A stretch of DNA of 64,000 nucleotides from contig JAADGS010000027.1 of the NCBI GenBank assembly GCA_013152275.1, positions 22,582-86,581 of the forward strand, given 5' to 3'. The notes beneath the pieces are model-generated. The model searched no databases, was not told where the DNA came from, and worked only from the letters and a program-made list of their open reading frames with translations. How positions within the stretch are numbered: the stretch's first letter is position 1; every line of letters begins with the position of its first letter. The translations under genes were made by a program, and so were the position numbers. The stretch comes from Actinomycetota bacterium. GTDB taxonomy: Bacteria > Actinomycetota > Acidimicrobiia > Spongiisociales > UBA4744. This document shows positions 34,513 through 43,873 of the stretch, in pieces.

Positions 34513-34615
34513 GGGCGTATCTTCGCAGGTCCCCGTCTGCTCCGGCGTGAGGCGGTGGGGCTTCTTGGCGAACTCATGAACGGGCCGTCTAGTGTCGTGG
34601 TTCCTGGAGGGAGCA

Positions 34616-35797
34616 ATGCGAACGCTGACAAATGCTCAGGCGCGCAGAATCGCGCTTCACGCGCAAGGGTTTGCCGACCCGGTGCCCAAGGGCAGAGTGG
34701 ACGTACGGCACTTTCGCAGGGTGATCCGCCGCACCGGAGTCGTACAGCTGGATTCGGTGAACGTGCTCGCGAGGGCTCACTACCTGCCGTTCTTCTCTCG
34801 GCTCGGCTCGTATGATCGGGGCACGCTCGACCGGTGGCTGTGGAATAGTGGCGAACTGTTCGAGTACTGGGGGCACGAAGCCTCGCTCCTTCCCATTGAC
34901 GCCAGGCCCCTGCTTGTGCACCGAATGAACGGCGACACCCACTGGGCGTCGATCGAAAGGCTCGGCCGGGAACGTCCCGACTTCATCGAGCACATCTTGA
35001 ACGAAGTCCGGACCAGAGGTCCACTGACCGTATCGGACCTCGACGCGCAAGAGCGGAGATCTGACGCGTGGTGGGGATGGCGAGCGGAGAAGCTCGCTCT
35101 CGAATGGCTTTTCTTCCGTGGAAGGCTCACCGTCGCCGGTCGGCCCAACTTTTCGCGGTTGTACGACTTACCCGAGCGGGTTCATCCGCAGGCGCTCACG
35201 TGGATCGCACCGGCGGTGGAGGATGCCCGAAAGGAGTTGCTTCTGCGTGCCGCAACAGCACACGGGATAGGGACCGCAGCCGACCTGGCCGACTACTACC
35301 GGATGCGGCCGGCGGTGGCGAGGCCTCTTCTCGATGACCTGGTGCGGTCCGGTCGGCTGCAGCTCGCCGAGGTGACCGGATGGTCCGGAAACGCGTACGT
35401 GCATCCTGACGCGGTCTTGCCCCGTCGCATCGAGGGCGCCGCGCTCGTAGGCCCGTTCGATCCGCTCATCTGGTGCAGGCCCCGTGCGGAGCGACTGTTC
35501 GATTTCCGCTACAGGATCGAGATCTATGTACCCGTGGAGAAGCGACAGTTCGGGTACTACGTCCTGCCGTTTCTGCTCGACGGGGAGTTCGTCGGTCGTG
35601 TCGATCTCAAGGCCGATCGCAAGAGGAGCGTTCTGATGGCGCGGAGTTCCTATGTGGAAGATGGGCACGATCCGATGAGGGTTGCCCGGGCCATGGCCGG
35701 AGAGCTTTGGTCGATGGCCCGATGGCTGGGACTGGGAGAGCTCGAAATCGACCAAAAGGGGGACTTGTCGAGCCTCCTCCGGAAGGAGGCGCAGTGA
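34616..35797 (+). CDS. AlkX/YcaQ-type winged-helix DNA glycosylase
   Basis: A 393-residue protein of the winged-helix HTH_42 family. The catalytic motif is Gln-Leu-Asp at 44-46 in VVQLDSVNVL. The Gln-x-Asp form marks the AlkX/YcaQ branch, which removes bulky or crosslinked bases, whereas AlkZ has Gln-x-Gln. GGAGGGAG before ATG 34616 is a good ribosome site. The LysE-type gene starts on its stop codon, an odd partner for a repair enzyme. Confidence 0.85.
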   Translation: MRTLTNAQARRIALHAQGFADPVPKGRVDVRHFRRVIRRTGVVQLDSVNVLARAHYLPFFSRLGSYDRGTLDRWLWNSGELFEYWGHEASLLPIDARPLLVHRMNGDTHWASIERLGRERPDFIEHILNEVRTRGPLTVSDLDAQERRSDAWWGWRAEKLALEWLFFRGRLTVAGRPNFSRLYDLPERVHPQALTWIAPAVEDARKELLLRAATAHGIGTAADLADYYRMRPAVARPLLDDLVRSGRLQLAEVTGWSGNAYVHPDAVLPRRIEGAALVGPFDPLIWCRPRAERLFDFRYRIEIYVPVEKRQFGYYVLPFLLDGEFVGRVDLKADRKRSVLMARSSYVEDGHDPMRVARAMAGELWSMARWLGLGELEIDQKGDLSSLLRKEAQ

Positions 35798-36399
35798 GCG
35801 CGTTCCTCGAAGGCGTCATCGCAGGATACGGCATTGCCATCCCCGTTGGCCCGATTGCGGTGCTGATCATCGGACTCGGTACACGTCGTGGCTTCCCCCG
35901 GGCCTTCTTTGCAGGTCTTGGCGCGGCACTGGCCGATCTGATCTACGCAGGCGTTGCGGCGGTCGCCGGGGCTACCGCCGCCGCCCTGCTGATGCCATAC
36001 GAAGGGGCATTGCGGGTTGCCGGAGGGTTGGTGCTGCTGGTTGTCGCCGTCGCCGCGGCGATGAAGACGTTCCGGCCGGGCTCTGAAAGCGAACGTACGG
36101 CTTCGTCTCATGTGCGCGCGCTGACGGGCTTCCTGTCGATCACGTTGATGAACCCGGTAACGCTCACGTACTTTGCCGCCTTGATTCTCGGATCGGCCGG
36201 AGGCGTGGCCACGACGGCGACAGGAGCGATGTTGTTCGTCACCGGAGCCTTCCTCGCGTCACTCTCATGGCAGACATCCCTCGCCGTGGCCGGCGCGGTG
36301 CTCGGGCATCGTATGTCCGATCGAACACGCGTCGTCACGGGGTTGCTGGGGGCCGGCGTGATCCTGCTGCTGGCGGTTCGGATGCTGTTCGTAGCCTGA
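35794..36399 (+). CDS. LysE/RhtB-family amino-acid exporter
   Basis: A 201-residue membrane protein with six hydrophobic helices and the LysE-family N-terminus (GIAIPVGPIAVLII) and LMNPVTLTYF in the middle. It probably exports an amino acid or small amide. GTG 35794 overlaps the glycosylase stop in GTGA, with AAGGAGG upstream, so the two are coupled. Confidence 0.85.
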   Translation: MSAFLEGVIAGYGIAIPVGPIAVLIIGLGTRRGFPRAFFAGLGAALADLIYAGVAAVAGATAAALLMPYEGALRVAGGLVLLVVAVAAAMKTFRPGSESERTASSHVRALTGFLSITLMNPVTLTYFAALILGSAGGVATTATGAMLFVTGAFLASLSWQTSLAVAGAVLGHRMSDRTRVVTGLLGAGVILLLAVRMLFVA

Positions 36400-36472
36400 G
36401 CTGCCACGCTCACCGCACGGTCGTGTGTCGATCCGAGGCCGCGCAACGAAGCGCCTGGTACTCGACAGAGGC

Positions 36473-37747
36473 CTACTCCACAGGAATCACCTGTGTGCGC
36501 TCCGGACCGACCGAGATCCATCGGACGGGAACGTCTGTGCTCTCTTCGATGAACTCGAGATAGGTTCGGGCCTCTTTCGGCAGGTCGTCGATCCGGCGCA
36601 CCGCCGAGATGTCATTGTGCCAGCCGGGCAGCTCCTGGTAGACGGGAGTGCAGTTGTAGAGCACTCGCTGTTGACGGGGCAGCTCCGTGTAGCGATCTCC
36701 GAGCGAGCTGTAGGCAGTGGCAACTTTGAGCGTGTCGAACTCCGAGAGGATGTCCAGTTTCGTGATGAACAGGTCGGTGAGAGAGTTGACTCTGACCGAA
36801 TACCGCAGTGCTACGAGATCCAGCCAGCCGCATCTGCGCCGCCGCCCGGTCACGGTTCCGTACTCGCCCCCCACCCGGACCATGGTCTCGCCGACCTCAT
36901 CGTCGAGTTCGGTTGGGAAGGGCCCGGTTCCGACCCTGGAGATGTATGCCTTTGCGACGCCGACGACGCGGTCGATCGCCTTCGGACCGATACCTGAGCC
37001 CGTCAGAGCGCCTCCTGCGGACGGATTCGAGGAGGTTACGAACGGGTATGTTCCATGGTCGATGTCGAGCAGTGTGCCCTGGGCACCTTCAAAGAGCACT
37101 CTCTTGCCGTCTCGCAGAGCCGACCAGATGAGTAGAGAGGTGTCCGTCACGTATGGCCGGAGACGTTCTGCATACTCGTGGTACTCCTCCGTGATCTGAT
37201 GCCCGTCGAGGGGGAGCTGGTTATAGACCCGCGTCAGGATCTTGTTCTTCTCTTCAAGCGCAATGTCGAGCTTGTTGCGAAAGATCTTCTCGTCGAAGAG
37301 GTCCTGGACTCTGATTCCCTGGCGTGCGTACTTGTCGGTGTACGCGGGCCCGATGCCCTTCTTTGTCGTGCCGATCTTCTGCCGTCCGAGATAGCGCTCT
37401 TTGACGGCGTCCAATTTGCGGTGGTAAGGCATGATCACATGGGCATTCGAGGAGAGGCGGAGGCGCGAAGGGTCGACTCCCCGAGACGCGAGCATGTCGA
37501 TCTCTCCGAGCAGCACACCGGGGTCTACCACGCATCCGGAGGCGATGACCGGTGTGCACATCGGGTTCATGACGCCTGAAGGAACGAGGGAGAGAGCGAA
37601 ACGTTCCTCGCCCACCACGACGGTATGACCGGCGTTGTTTCCCCCCTGGTATCGCACGACGTAGTCGGCGCCTTCCGAGAAGTAGTCGGTGACTTTTCCC
37701 TTGCCTTCATCGCCCCACTGGGCACCGAGAACGATCGTTGCAGTCAT
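36473..37747 (-). CDS. purA: Adenylosuccinate synthetase
   Basis: A 424-residue GTP-dependent enzyme that joins IMP and aspartate, the first step to AMP. GAQWGDEGKGK at the N-terminus holds the catalytic Asp, then GGNNAGHT, and the base-binding TKLDIL near residue 330. I start at ATG 37745-37747 (MTATIVLGAQ). A longer open frame exists but overlaps the TetR gene's promoter. purB is the neighbour that completes this step. Confidence 0.96.
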   Translation of the reverse strand: MTATIVLGAQWGDEGKGKVTDYFSEGADYVVRYQGGNNAGHTVVVGEERFALSLVPSGVMNPMCTPVIASGCVVDPGVLLGEIDMLASRGVDPSRLRLSSNAHVIMPYHRKLDAVKERYLGRQKIGTTKKGIGPAYTDKYARQGIRVQDLFDEKIFRNKLDIALEEKNKILTRVYNQLPLDGHQITEEYHEYAERLRPYVTDTSLLIWSALRDGKRVLFEGAQGTLLDIDHGTYPFVTSSNPSAGGALTGSGIGPKAIDRVVGVAKAYISRVGTGPFPTELDDEVGETMVRVGGEYGTVTGRRRRCGWLDLVALRYSVRVNSLTDLFITKLDILSEFDTLKVATAYSSLGDRYTELPRQQRVLYNCTPVYQELPGWHNDISAVRRIDDLPKEARTYLEFIEESTDVPVRWISVGPERTQVIPVE

Positions 37748-37850
37748 GCGCAGATGGTACATCGAGATCGCTCCATGGAGCCTTTCGCCGTTCAGGAACA
37801 TCCTCCGCCTGTCGATAGGATGGTGTGGATCAGTCGAGGAGGGCTCTGCA

Positions 37851-38462
37851 ATGCCGCGAATCCGCGCCGGCAACATCGCCGAACATAAGGAACTGACGCG
37901 AATGCAGATCCTTGGGGCTGCACAGATCCTTTTCCACGATCTCGGGTACCAGGGAACGTCACTCGCCGACATCGCCGCCAAGGTGGGCATCGGGAGGACC
38001 ACGCTGTACGAGTACTTCACCGACAAGGAGGACCTGGTCGTCTCCTTGGTCGAACTGGAGCTACCGAAGCTGCTGCACCGTCTCGTCCAGTCTGTGGATA
38101 CCGCGGCTCCGTATGCCGATCAGATCGCCGAGCTGGCCAGGGGAATGGTCGAGTTCGTGGGGACCGACCCGACGCTTGGACTGATTCTTCACCGAGATAT
38201 CCCGAAGCTTTCGCGCAAGGCCCAACGTCGAGTGCGCGGCGCCCACGCGGAGTTCACGGACGCGTTGGCCCGCATCTACGGAGAAGGCGTGGAGGCGGGT
38301 GAGCTCCGGGCGATTCCGGTCGACTTGGCAGGGCGATTCCTGCAGGATCTGATCATGTCTGCTGCCAAGGCGTTGATCGTTCGACCCGATCCAGCCGACC
38401 GGATGCAAGAGGTGACTGCCTCTATGGAAGAGTTTCTTCTCCATGGCTTGTCCGTTGGGTAG
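37851..38462 (+). CDS. TetR-family transcriptional regulator
   Basis: A 203-residue repressor. The helix-turn-helix lies at about residues 20-65 (TSLADIAAKVGIGRTTLYEY). The C-terminal ligand domain is helical. GAGGAGG precedes ATG 37851. It is 14 nt upstream of the CHAD gene in the same direction and may control the polyphosphate-related genes that follow, though this is only positional. Confidence 0.9.
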   Translation: MPRIRAGNIAEHKELTRMQILGAAQILFHDLGYQGTSLADIAAKVGIGRTTLYEYFTDKEDLVVSLVELELPKLLHRLVQSVDTAAPYADQIAELARGMVEFVGTDPTLGLILHRDIPKLSRKAQRRVRGAHAEFTDALARIYGEGVEAGELRAIPVDLAGRFLQDLIMSAAKALIVRPDPADRMQEVTASMEEFLLHGLSVG

Positions 38463-38476
38463 AGGGGCGGGAGATC

Positions 38477-39364
38477 ATGGCTGCCGGTGCCATCTATCCG
38501 AAGATCCGTGTTCACGATCTGCCGGATGATCCCTCTGCGGGTGAGCTTCTGACGCACGGTTTTGCACGTTCCAGCGCACGACTCTTCAAGAACTTGTCGG
38601 AGAGCGATCCCGAATCGATCCACCAGGCGCGCGTGGCGACGCGGCGCCTTCGATCTGATCTGCGAACGTTCGGTCCACTCTTGGAAGGGAGTGCTCGGGC
38701 CTTGCGGCGAGACTTGAAGCCTCTCGCGGCGGCGCTCGGAGAAGTCCGCGACCGTGATGTCTTCATGCATTGGGTTGCCGACAACATGGAAGTACTCGAT
38801 GAGACCGACCAGCTCGTGGCCGAGGCACTGCTCGGAGCCTTCGGCCGTCGCCGGGAAGAGGGTCTCGTTCGGTTGCATGTGTACTTGGAGACCTTCGAGG
38901 GGCTTGCCGAGAGGCTGACCGCGTGGGCGTGTTCGCCACCCCTGAAGGCCGAGGCCGACCGTCGGGGCAGGAAAGTGATGCCTCCTCTGGTTCGGAGACG
39001 CTGGAACTGTCTCAAATCCGCGGTGAGGGAGCCAGGGCCGAAGGACGGTGCCGCCCTGCATCGGATTCGTGTTCTGACGAAGCGAGTCCGTTACGGAGCA
39101 GAGCTCGTGGCACCCGCAATCGGACGCAAGGCCGATCGATTCGCGGCCGCAGCGGCGATCGTCCAGGACGTTCTCGGGGAGCACCATGATGCCGTGGTGG
39201 GACACCGGATCCTCGTCGGCGTCGCTCGCCGACTCGCCCCCCGGTACGCCGTTGCACTTGGACAGCTCGCCGGGCTGGAACTCGTCCGACGGAGGCAGGC
39301 GGAAGCCGACTGGGAACCGGCCTTCGTCGCCCTGAACCGCAAGGAGCTGAGGAAGTGGATGTGA
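38477..39364 (+). CDS. CHAD-domain protein
   Basis: A 295-residue, mostly helical, basic CHAD protein. Conserved His and basic residues occur in SIHQARVATRRLRSDLR and HRIRVLTKRVRYGAEL. CHAD domains bind inorganic polyphosphate. The polyphosphate kinase gene 0.5 kb away supports that role. It overlaps the NUDIX gene by 10 nt. CHAD is often fused to a CYTH triphosphatase; here it is alone. Confidence 0.9.
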   Translation: MAAGAIYPKIRVHDLPDDPSAGELLTHGFARSSARLFKNLSESDPESIHQARVATRRLRSDLRTFGPLLEGSARALRRDLKPLAAALGEVRDRDVFMHWVADNMEVLDETDQLVAEALLGAFGRRREEGLVRLHVYLETFEGLAERLTAWACSPPLKAEADRRGRKVMPPLVRRRWNCLKSAVREPGPKDGAALHRIRVLTKRVRYGAELVAPAIGRKADRFAAAAAIVQDVLGEHHDAVVGHRILVGVARRLAPRYAVALGQLAGLELVRRRQAEADWEPAFVALNRKELRKWM

Positions 39365-39738
39365 TTCGCGCAGCCGGAGGGGTCATTCCGAGGGATCGTT
39401 CGGTTGTTCTCGTCCACCGGCCGAAATATGACGACTGGAGTTTTCCGAAGGGCAAGCTCGACGGTTCCGAGAGTTTTCACGACGCAGCGCTGCGAGAGGT
39501 CGAGGAAGAGACGGGGCTGCGGTGTCGGCTGGGTCGGTGGTTGTCCGATGTGGAGTACGTTGACGCCGATGGCCGCCAGAAGATCGTTCGGTACTGGCTC
39601 ATGGAGGTGGTCGGGGGTGACGTGGCCGATCACGAGCCCGACGCCGAGATCGACGCGGTCGAATGGGTTCCCATGGAAGAAGCCGTCGGGCGGCTGACGC
39701 ACGATCTCGACAGGAAGCTTCTGGCGCTGATCAAGTAG
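39355..39738 (+). CDS. NUDIX hydrolase, MutT1-like
   Basis: A 127-residue NUDIX protein. The full box G-x5-E-x7-REVEEETG-L begins at GKLDGSE. The sequence before it, HRPKYDDWSFPKGKL, resembles the NUDIX half of mycobacterial MutT1, which hydrolyses oxidised nucleotides and diadenosine polyphosphates. In mycobacteria that protein has a second, SixA-like half; here a separate SixA gene lies just beyond ppk. GTG 39355 has AAGGAG 8 nt upstream and overlaps the CHAD stop. Confidence 0.87.
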   Translation: MDVIRAAGGVIPRDRSVVLVHRPKYDDWSFPKGKLDGSESFHDAALREVEEETGLRCRLGRWLSDVEYVDADGRQKIVRYWLMEVVGGDVADHEPDAEIDAVEWVPMEEAVGRLTHDLDRKLLALIK

Positions 39739-39739
39739 C

Positions 39740-39852
39740 CGGTTTTCAGTTCTCAGTTTTCAGCCATCGGTGGTTGACGTGGTGTGCTCTTGTCGGGAAC
39801 GCTCCGACGACCGACGACCGACGACCGACGACCGACGACCGACGACCGACTC
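39740..39852. repeat. Heptad repeat element A, copy 3
   Basis: Left arm with 7-nt periodicity (TTTTCAG, TTCTCAG, TTTTCAG, CCATCGG), centre CTCTTGTCGGGAACGCT, then six perfect CCGACGA units (39804-39845) and a partial one. It fills the whole space between the convergent NUDIX and ppk stops and may serve as their terminator. Confidence 0.88.
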
Positions 39853-42006
39853 CTACCCGGGCGGTCGCAGTTGGGTGATTGCTGCCTCGCTGTCGCTTCC
39901 TCGAAAGCCCCAGTTGTCCAGCATCCATTGCTGACTGTCGAAGCCGTCGCCGTCGCCGTCGGCGCGGCGGTAGCTGCCATCTGCTTGGAGAATCCGAGCC
40001 TGTGCCGTGTCCTTGAGGTGAACGGCAAGCACCGCATCTCTTACGAGAATGAGATCGGCGCCTTCGAGGGGGAACAACAGCTCGACCCGTCGGTTGAGGT
40101 TGCGGGGCATGAGGTCGGCGCTTCCGAGGAACAGCTCCTCTCCGTCACCACCGTTGTGGAAGTAGTAGATGCGCGTGTGTTCCAGGAACCGGCCAACGAT
40201 GGAGCTGACGGAGATCGTGCTGCTCACACCCGGAACACCCGGGCGGAGGGCACAAATGCCTCTCACCTGGAGATCGATCTTCACACCGGCTTGCGAAGCG
40301 CGATAGAGCGCCTGGATTATCTGTTTGTCGACAAGGGCGTTCATCTTGAATGCCAGGTATCCATCACCGTGCGTTTGATGTCGTTCGATCTCACGCTCGA
40401 TCCGTTCGAGGAGTTCGGAACGCATGGCGGTCGGTGCGACGAGGAGCTTTCGGTACTTGGACTGATGGGCATAACCGGTGAGGACATTGAAGAGTTCGGA
40501 GACATCCTCGGCGATGTCCTCGTCGATCGTGAACAGCCCGAAGTCCGAGTACACGCGCGCCGTGACCAGGTTGTAGTTCCCGGTTCCCAAATGCACATAG
40601 CGACGAAGGCCTGTCGACTCTCGGCGCACGACGATGGTCATCTTCGCGTGGGTCTTCAACCCGACGAGTCCATAGACGACATGCACCCCCGCTTTCTCGA
40701 GGGCACGTGCCCAGCCCAGGTTGTTTTCTTCGTCGAACCGAGCTTTGAGTTCCACGAGCACGCTGACTTGCCTGCCGTCCTCGCGTGCCTCGAGGAGTGC
40801 GTCGACGATCGGGGAATTGGGTCCGATGCGATACAGGGTCTGCTTGATCGCCAGCACCTTGGGATCGCGTGCCGCCTGGCGGAGGAAGTCGACGACCGGC
40901 ATGAAGCTGTCGTACGGGTGATAGAGGATCACATTCTGCTGGCGGATCGCAGCGAAGATGTTGTCTGCTCCTGCAAGAGCCGGTGGGATGGACGGCTTGA
41001 ACGGCTCGTCTTTCAAATCGGGTCGGTCGACCTGTGTGAGCTCCATCAGATCTGTGAGACCGAGCGGACCGTCGAAGGCGAACACCTGGTATGGGGCGAG
41101 CCCGAGGTTCTTGATCAACATGGCGCGCACCCATTCGGGCATCGCCTGGTCGATCTCCAATCGATCGGCAGAGCCAAAGCGCCGGAGTCCAACCCAGCGT
41201 TCGACGGCGACGGAGAGATCTGCAGCTTCGTCTTCCTCGATCTCGACATCGGCATCGCGTGTGAGGCGGAACGGATACGCCGCGACGATCTCAACCCCTG
41301 GAAACAGCAAGTCGAGGTTGGCTGCGATTACCTCTTCGATCCAGACGAACGTGTTGCTGGAATGTACAAGGCCAAGGTTCTCGTAACTATCGGCCTTCTC
41401 TTCGCTTGGGACGCGGAGGAGACGAGGGAACACGGCAGGGACTTTGAGTCTCGCAAAGAGTTCCCCTCGGTCGGAGTCGTTCACCAACACCGCGAGATTC
41501 ATGCTCAGGTTTGCGATGTGCGGGAAAGGCCTTCCGGGGTCAAAGGCGAGCGGAGTCAGAGCGGGGAAGATCTGCCGCTTGAAGTGGCGGCGAAGCAGTT
41601 TGCGCTGTTTTCGTTTCAGCTGGTCGTACGGGAGTATGGCGAGCCCGGCTTCGGCGAGGGCCGGCATGAGGTCATTCTTGTAGCAGTCCACATGCATATC
41701 GAGTTGCGGGATCAACGTCTTGCGAATCTCGGCCAGCTGTTCAGACGGGGTCATGCCGTCCGGGGGAGCTTCGAGAACGCCGGATTCGAGCTGCCGGCGC
41801 AGGCCAGAGACGCGGATCATGAAGAACTCGTCGAGATTCGACGCGAAGATCGAGAGGAACTTGACCCGTTCGAGCAACGGATGTCGCCTGTCCAGCGCCT
41901 CTTCGAGAACGTGGCTGTTGAACTGCAGCCAGCTCAGCTCCCTGTTGATGAACAGGGACGGATCATCCAGGTTGATCGAGTGCCGTAGCGGCTCGGATGT
42001 GACCAT
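39853..42006 (-). CDS. ppk: Polyphosphate kinase 1
   Basis: A 717-residue enzyme that builds polyphosphate from ATP. The N-domain starts NRELSWLQFNSHVLEEA, with FLSIFASNLDEFFMIRVSG. The two active-site histidines sit in KTHAKMTIVV (the phosphorylated one) and FLEHTRIYYF. SADLMPRNLNRRVE near the C-terminus is also typical. I chose ATG 42004-42006 with GGAG 8 nt upstream; ATG 42078 would add 24 residues. It is divergent from sixA and convergent with NUDIX. Confidence 0.95.
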   Translation of the reverse strand: MVTSEPLRHSINLDDPSLFINRELSWLQFNSHVLEEALDRRHPLLERVKFLSIFASNLDEFFMIRVSGLRRQLESGVLEAPPDGMTPSEQLAEIRKTLIPQLDMHVDCYKNDLMPALAEAGLAILPYDQLKRKQRKLLRRHFKRQIFPALTPLAFDPGRPFPHIANLSMNLAVLVNDSDRGELFARLKVPAVFPRLLRVPSEEKADSYENLGLVHSSNTFVWIEEVIAANLDLLFPGVEIVAAYPFRLTRDADVEIEEDEAADLSVAVERWVGLRRFGSADRLEIDQAMPEWVRAMLIKNLGLAPYQVFAFDGPLGLTDLMELTQVDRPDLKDEPFKPSIPPALAGADNIFAAIRQQNVILYHPYDSFMPVVDFLRQAARDPKVLAIKQTLYRIGPNSPIVDALLEAREDGRQVSVLVELKARFDEENNLGWARALEKAGVHVVYGLVGLKTHAKMTIVVRRESTGLRRYVHLGTGNYNLVTARVYSDFGLFTIDEDIAEDVSELFNVLTGYAHQSKYRKLLVAPTAMRSELLERIEREIERHQTHGDGYLAFKMNALVDKQIIQALYRASQAGVKIDLQVRGICALRPGVPGVSSTISVSSIVGRFLEHTRIYYFHNGGDGEELFLGSADLMPRNLNRRVELLFPLEGADLILVRDAVLAVHLKDTAQARILQADGSYRRADGDGDGFDSQQWMLDNWGFRGSDSEAAITQLRPPG

Positions 42007-42106
42007 TGGTCGGGCTCCAGAAGGGCTGCAGAGTGGTATATCGGCCTCTTCTGTGCCGAATATACCGTTTCGTTCCATTTGTGGTCGTGGGTACGCTGAA
42101 GACCGA

Positions 42107-42619
42107 ATGAAGATTCTGCTGCTGATGCGTCACGGGAAGTCGGATTGGAACGCGGCGTTCGGCCACGATCACGAGCGTCCACTGGCGCATCGTGGAGTGA
42201 AAGCAGCCAAGATGATGGGCCGTTTCCTGAGCGACGCAGGAGAGATTCCCGACGCGATCATCACATCTTCTGCGGTGCGGGCAGACCAGACGGTCCGGTT
42301 GGCGTCGGACGCAGGGGCTTGGGGTGCGCCCCTTCGTGTCACGGACCGTTTCTACAACACTCGGTCCGAAGCCGTTCTTCGAGAAGTCAGGGCCGAACCG
42401 GAGGACACGACGAGGCTCATGATCGTCGGGCATGAACCTACCTGGTCGCTGTTGCTCTCATCGCTGGTCGGAGGCGGACGTCACCCGCTTCCAACGGCGG
42501 CCGTGGCGAGGATCGACTTACCTGCGGCGACATGGGTCGACGCGGAACCGGGCACCGGCGAGCTCCGCTGGCTCGTGACACCACGACTCCTGGGAAAAGT
42601 CCTCGGCGACGGTTCCTGA
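42107..42619 (+). CDS. sixA: SixA-like histidine phosphatase
   Basis: A 170-residue phosphatase with LLLMRHGKSDW at the N-terminus, where His9 is the phosphorylated residue, and the second His in MIVGHEPTW. It belongs to the small SixA branch that acts on phosphohistidine or small phosphoesters. TACGCT lies 9 nt before ATG 42107 and no ribosome site is visible. Its place across ppk from the NUDIX gene recalls the two halves of mycobacterial MutT1. Confidence 0.88.
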   Translation: MKILLLMRHGKSDWNAAFGHDHERPLAHRGVKAAKMMGRFLSDAGEIPDAIITSSAVRADQTVRLASDAGAWGAPLRVTDRFYNTRSEAVLREVRAEPEDTTRLMIVGHEPTWSLLLSSLVGGGRHPLPTAAVARIDLPAATWVDAEPGTGELRWLVTPRLLGKVLGDGS

Positions 42620-42668
42620 GAACTGGAGGGTCATGTGCCGGGGAATTCCCTCGTAGTAGCGTGCGGCT

Positions 42669-43484
42669 ATGACCAACCTTCCTGCCCCCGACTGGTATCC
42701 GGACCCGGCGAAACGGCATGAGCATCGCTATTGGAATGGCTCTGCATGGACCGACCAGGTTGCAGATGCCGGTACCCAGTCGGTCGATCCGCTCGAACTC
42801 GGAACTCCAGGGGATGCGGCTGCCGAAAAGATCCAACGCCAGGTCGAGGATCAAGCCGGGATCGTTGATGCTCCTACCGGCGGCGGGACGGTGTTCAGCG
42901 AACGGGTCCTGGTCGTCAACCAGAAGACGAAACTCATCGAGGTCAACAACGAGTACGCGATCTACGACCAGAACGGCAAACAGATCGCCGCGGTCCGGCA
43001 GGTAGGGCAGAGTGCCCTGAAGAAGATCGCACGGGTCGTCTCGAACCTCGACCAGTACATGACGCACATGCTGCAGGTGGTCGACATGGCGGACAACGTG
43101 CTGCTGACCATCACCAGGCCCAGGAAGATCGTGAAGTCGCGATTCCAGATTGCGGACGGGTCGGGAAACGAGATCGGCACGGTGCGTCAGAAGAACGTGT
43201 TCGGCAAGATCAAGTTCTCCCTGGAGGCAGGCGGTCAGAATGTGGGGTCGATCGATGCGGAGAACTGGCGGGCGTGGAATTTCAGCATCAAGGATGCATC
43301 CGGTACCGAGGTGGCGAGAATCACGAAGACGTGGGAGGGGCTGCTGAAGACGGCGTTCACGACCGCCGACAACTACGTTGTGAAGATCGAGCGCGAACTC
43401 ACCGAACCGCTGCGCAGTCTCGTGATCGCGTCGGCGCTGACAGTCGATACGGCACTCAAACAGGACAGCCGCGGCTGGAACTGA
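42669..43484 (+). CDS. DUF2510 plus scramblase/LURP-one-like protein
   Basis: A 271-residue protein. The N-terminus PAPDWYPDPAKRHEHRYWNG is a DUF2510 domain, common in actinobacterial membrane-linked proteins. From about residue 80 a phospholipid scramblase/LURP-one-like barrel follows (LVVNQKTKLIEVNNEYAIYD). No transmembrane helix is evident. The role is unknown. It ends 1 nt before the broken gene on the other strand. Confidence 0.78.
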   Translation: MTNLPAPDWYPDPAKRHEHRYWNGSAWTDQVADAGTQSVDPLELGTPGDAAAEKIQRQVEDQAGIVDAPTGGGTVFSERVLVVNQKTKLIEVNNEYAIYDQNGKQIAAVRQVGQSALKKIARVVSNLDQYMTHMLQVVDMADNVLLTITRPRKIVKSRFQIADGSGNEIGTVRQKNVFGKIKFSLEAGGQNVGSIDAENWRAWNFSIKDASGTEVARITKTWEGLLKTAFTTADNYVVKIERELTEPLRSLVIASALTVDTALKQDSRGWN

Positions 43485-43485
43485 T

Positions 43486-43857
43486 TCAGGGCAACCGCTG
43501 CTGCTGGACGCCCGGTCGTTGGCCGTGGACCGAGAAGGGGCTGCCTTCGATGCCGTGCATGAGGGCGATGATGAACGGCTGTCTCGGGTTGCGCGCCGCC
43601 GTCTCGACGGCCGAGCCAACGTTGGCCCTGAGGGTTTCGATAGCCCGCTCGAGATGGTCGACTTCGAGTCTCACGCCCGACAGGACCGTCGAACCGTCGT
43701 GGCCTGTGGGGAGAGGGACGCTGAGTCGGGGCGCCGGTGGCGACGCCCAGGATTCGTGTCGGCGGGTGACATCGAACTCGACGACGGATTACCCGAGGGA
43801 GATTGCACGGTCGAGGTCTTCGGCCCGCGGCACGACGGTGATCCCCAAGACACGCAT
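43486..43857 (-). pseudogene. Short hypothetical gene interrupted by an in-frame TAA
   Basis: From ATG 43855-43857 the frame reads MRVLGITVVPRAEDLDRAIS-LG and meets TAA at 43789-43791. It then stays open for 100 more codons in the same frame with actinobacterial codon use, ending LRANVGSAVETAARN ... QQQRLP. Read through, it would give 123 residues. Either one nonsense mutation has broken the gene, or the base call is wrong, or a shorter second protein starts at GTG 43672-43674. It lies 16 nt after the phoU stop in the same direction. Family not recognised. Confidence 0.5.
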
Positions 43858-43873
43858 CGATGTCAGGCTACGG

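Noticed and set aside
39784..41988. Long plus-strand open frame opposite ppk (734 codons)
   Set aside because: Antisense shadow of a highly conserved enzyme; it also begins in the heptad repeats and has no recognisable domain.
43789..43791. Stop-codon recoding (selenocysteine or pyrrolysine) in the short gene after phoU
   Set aside because: The codon is TAA, which is not used for either, and no recoding structure was seen.
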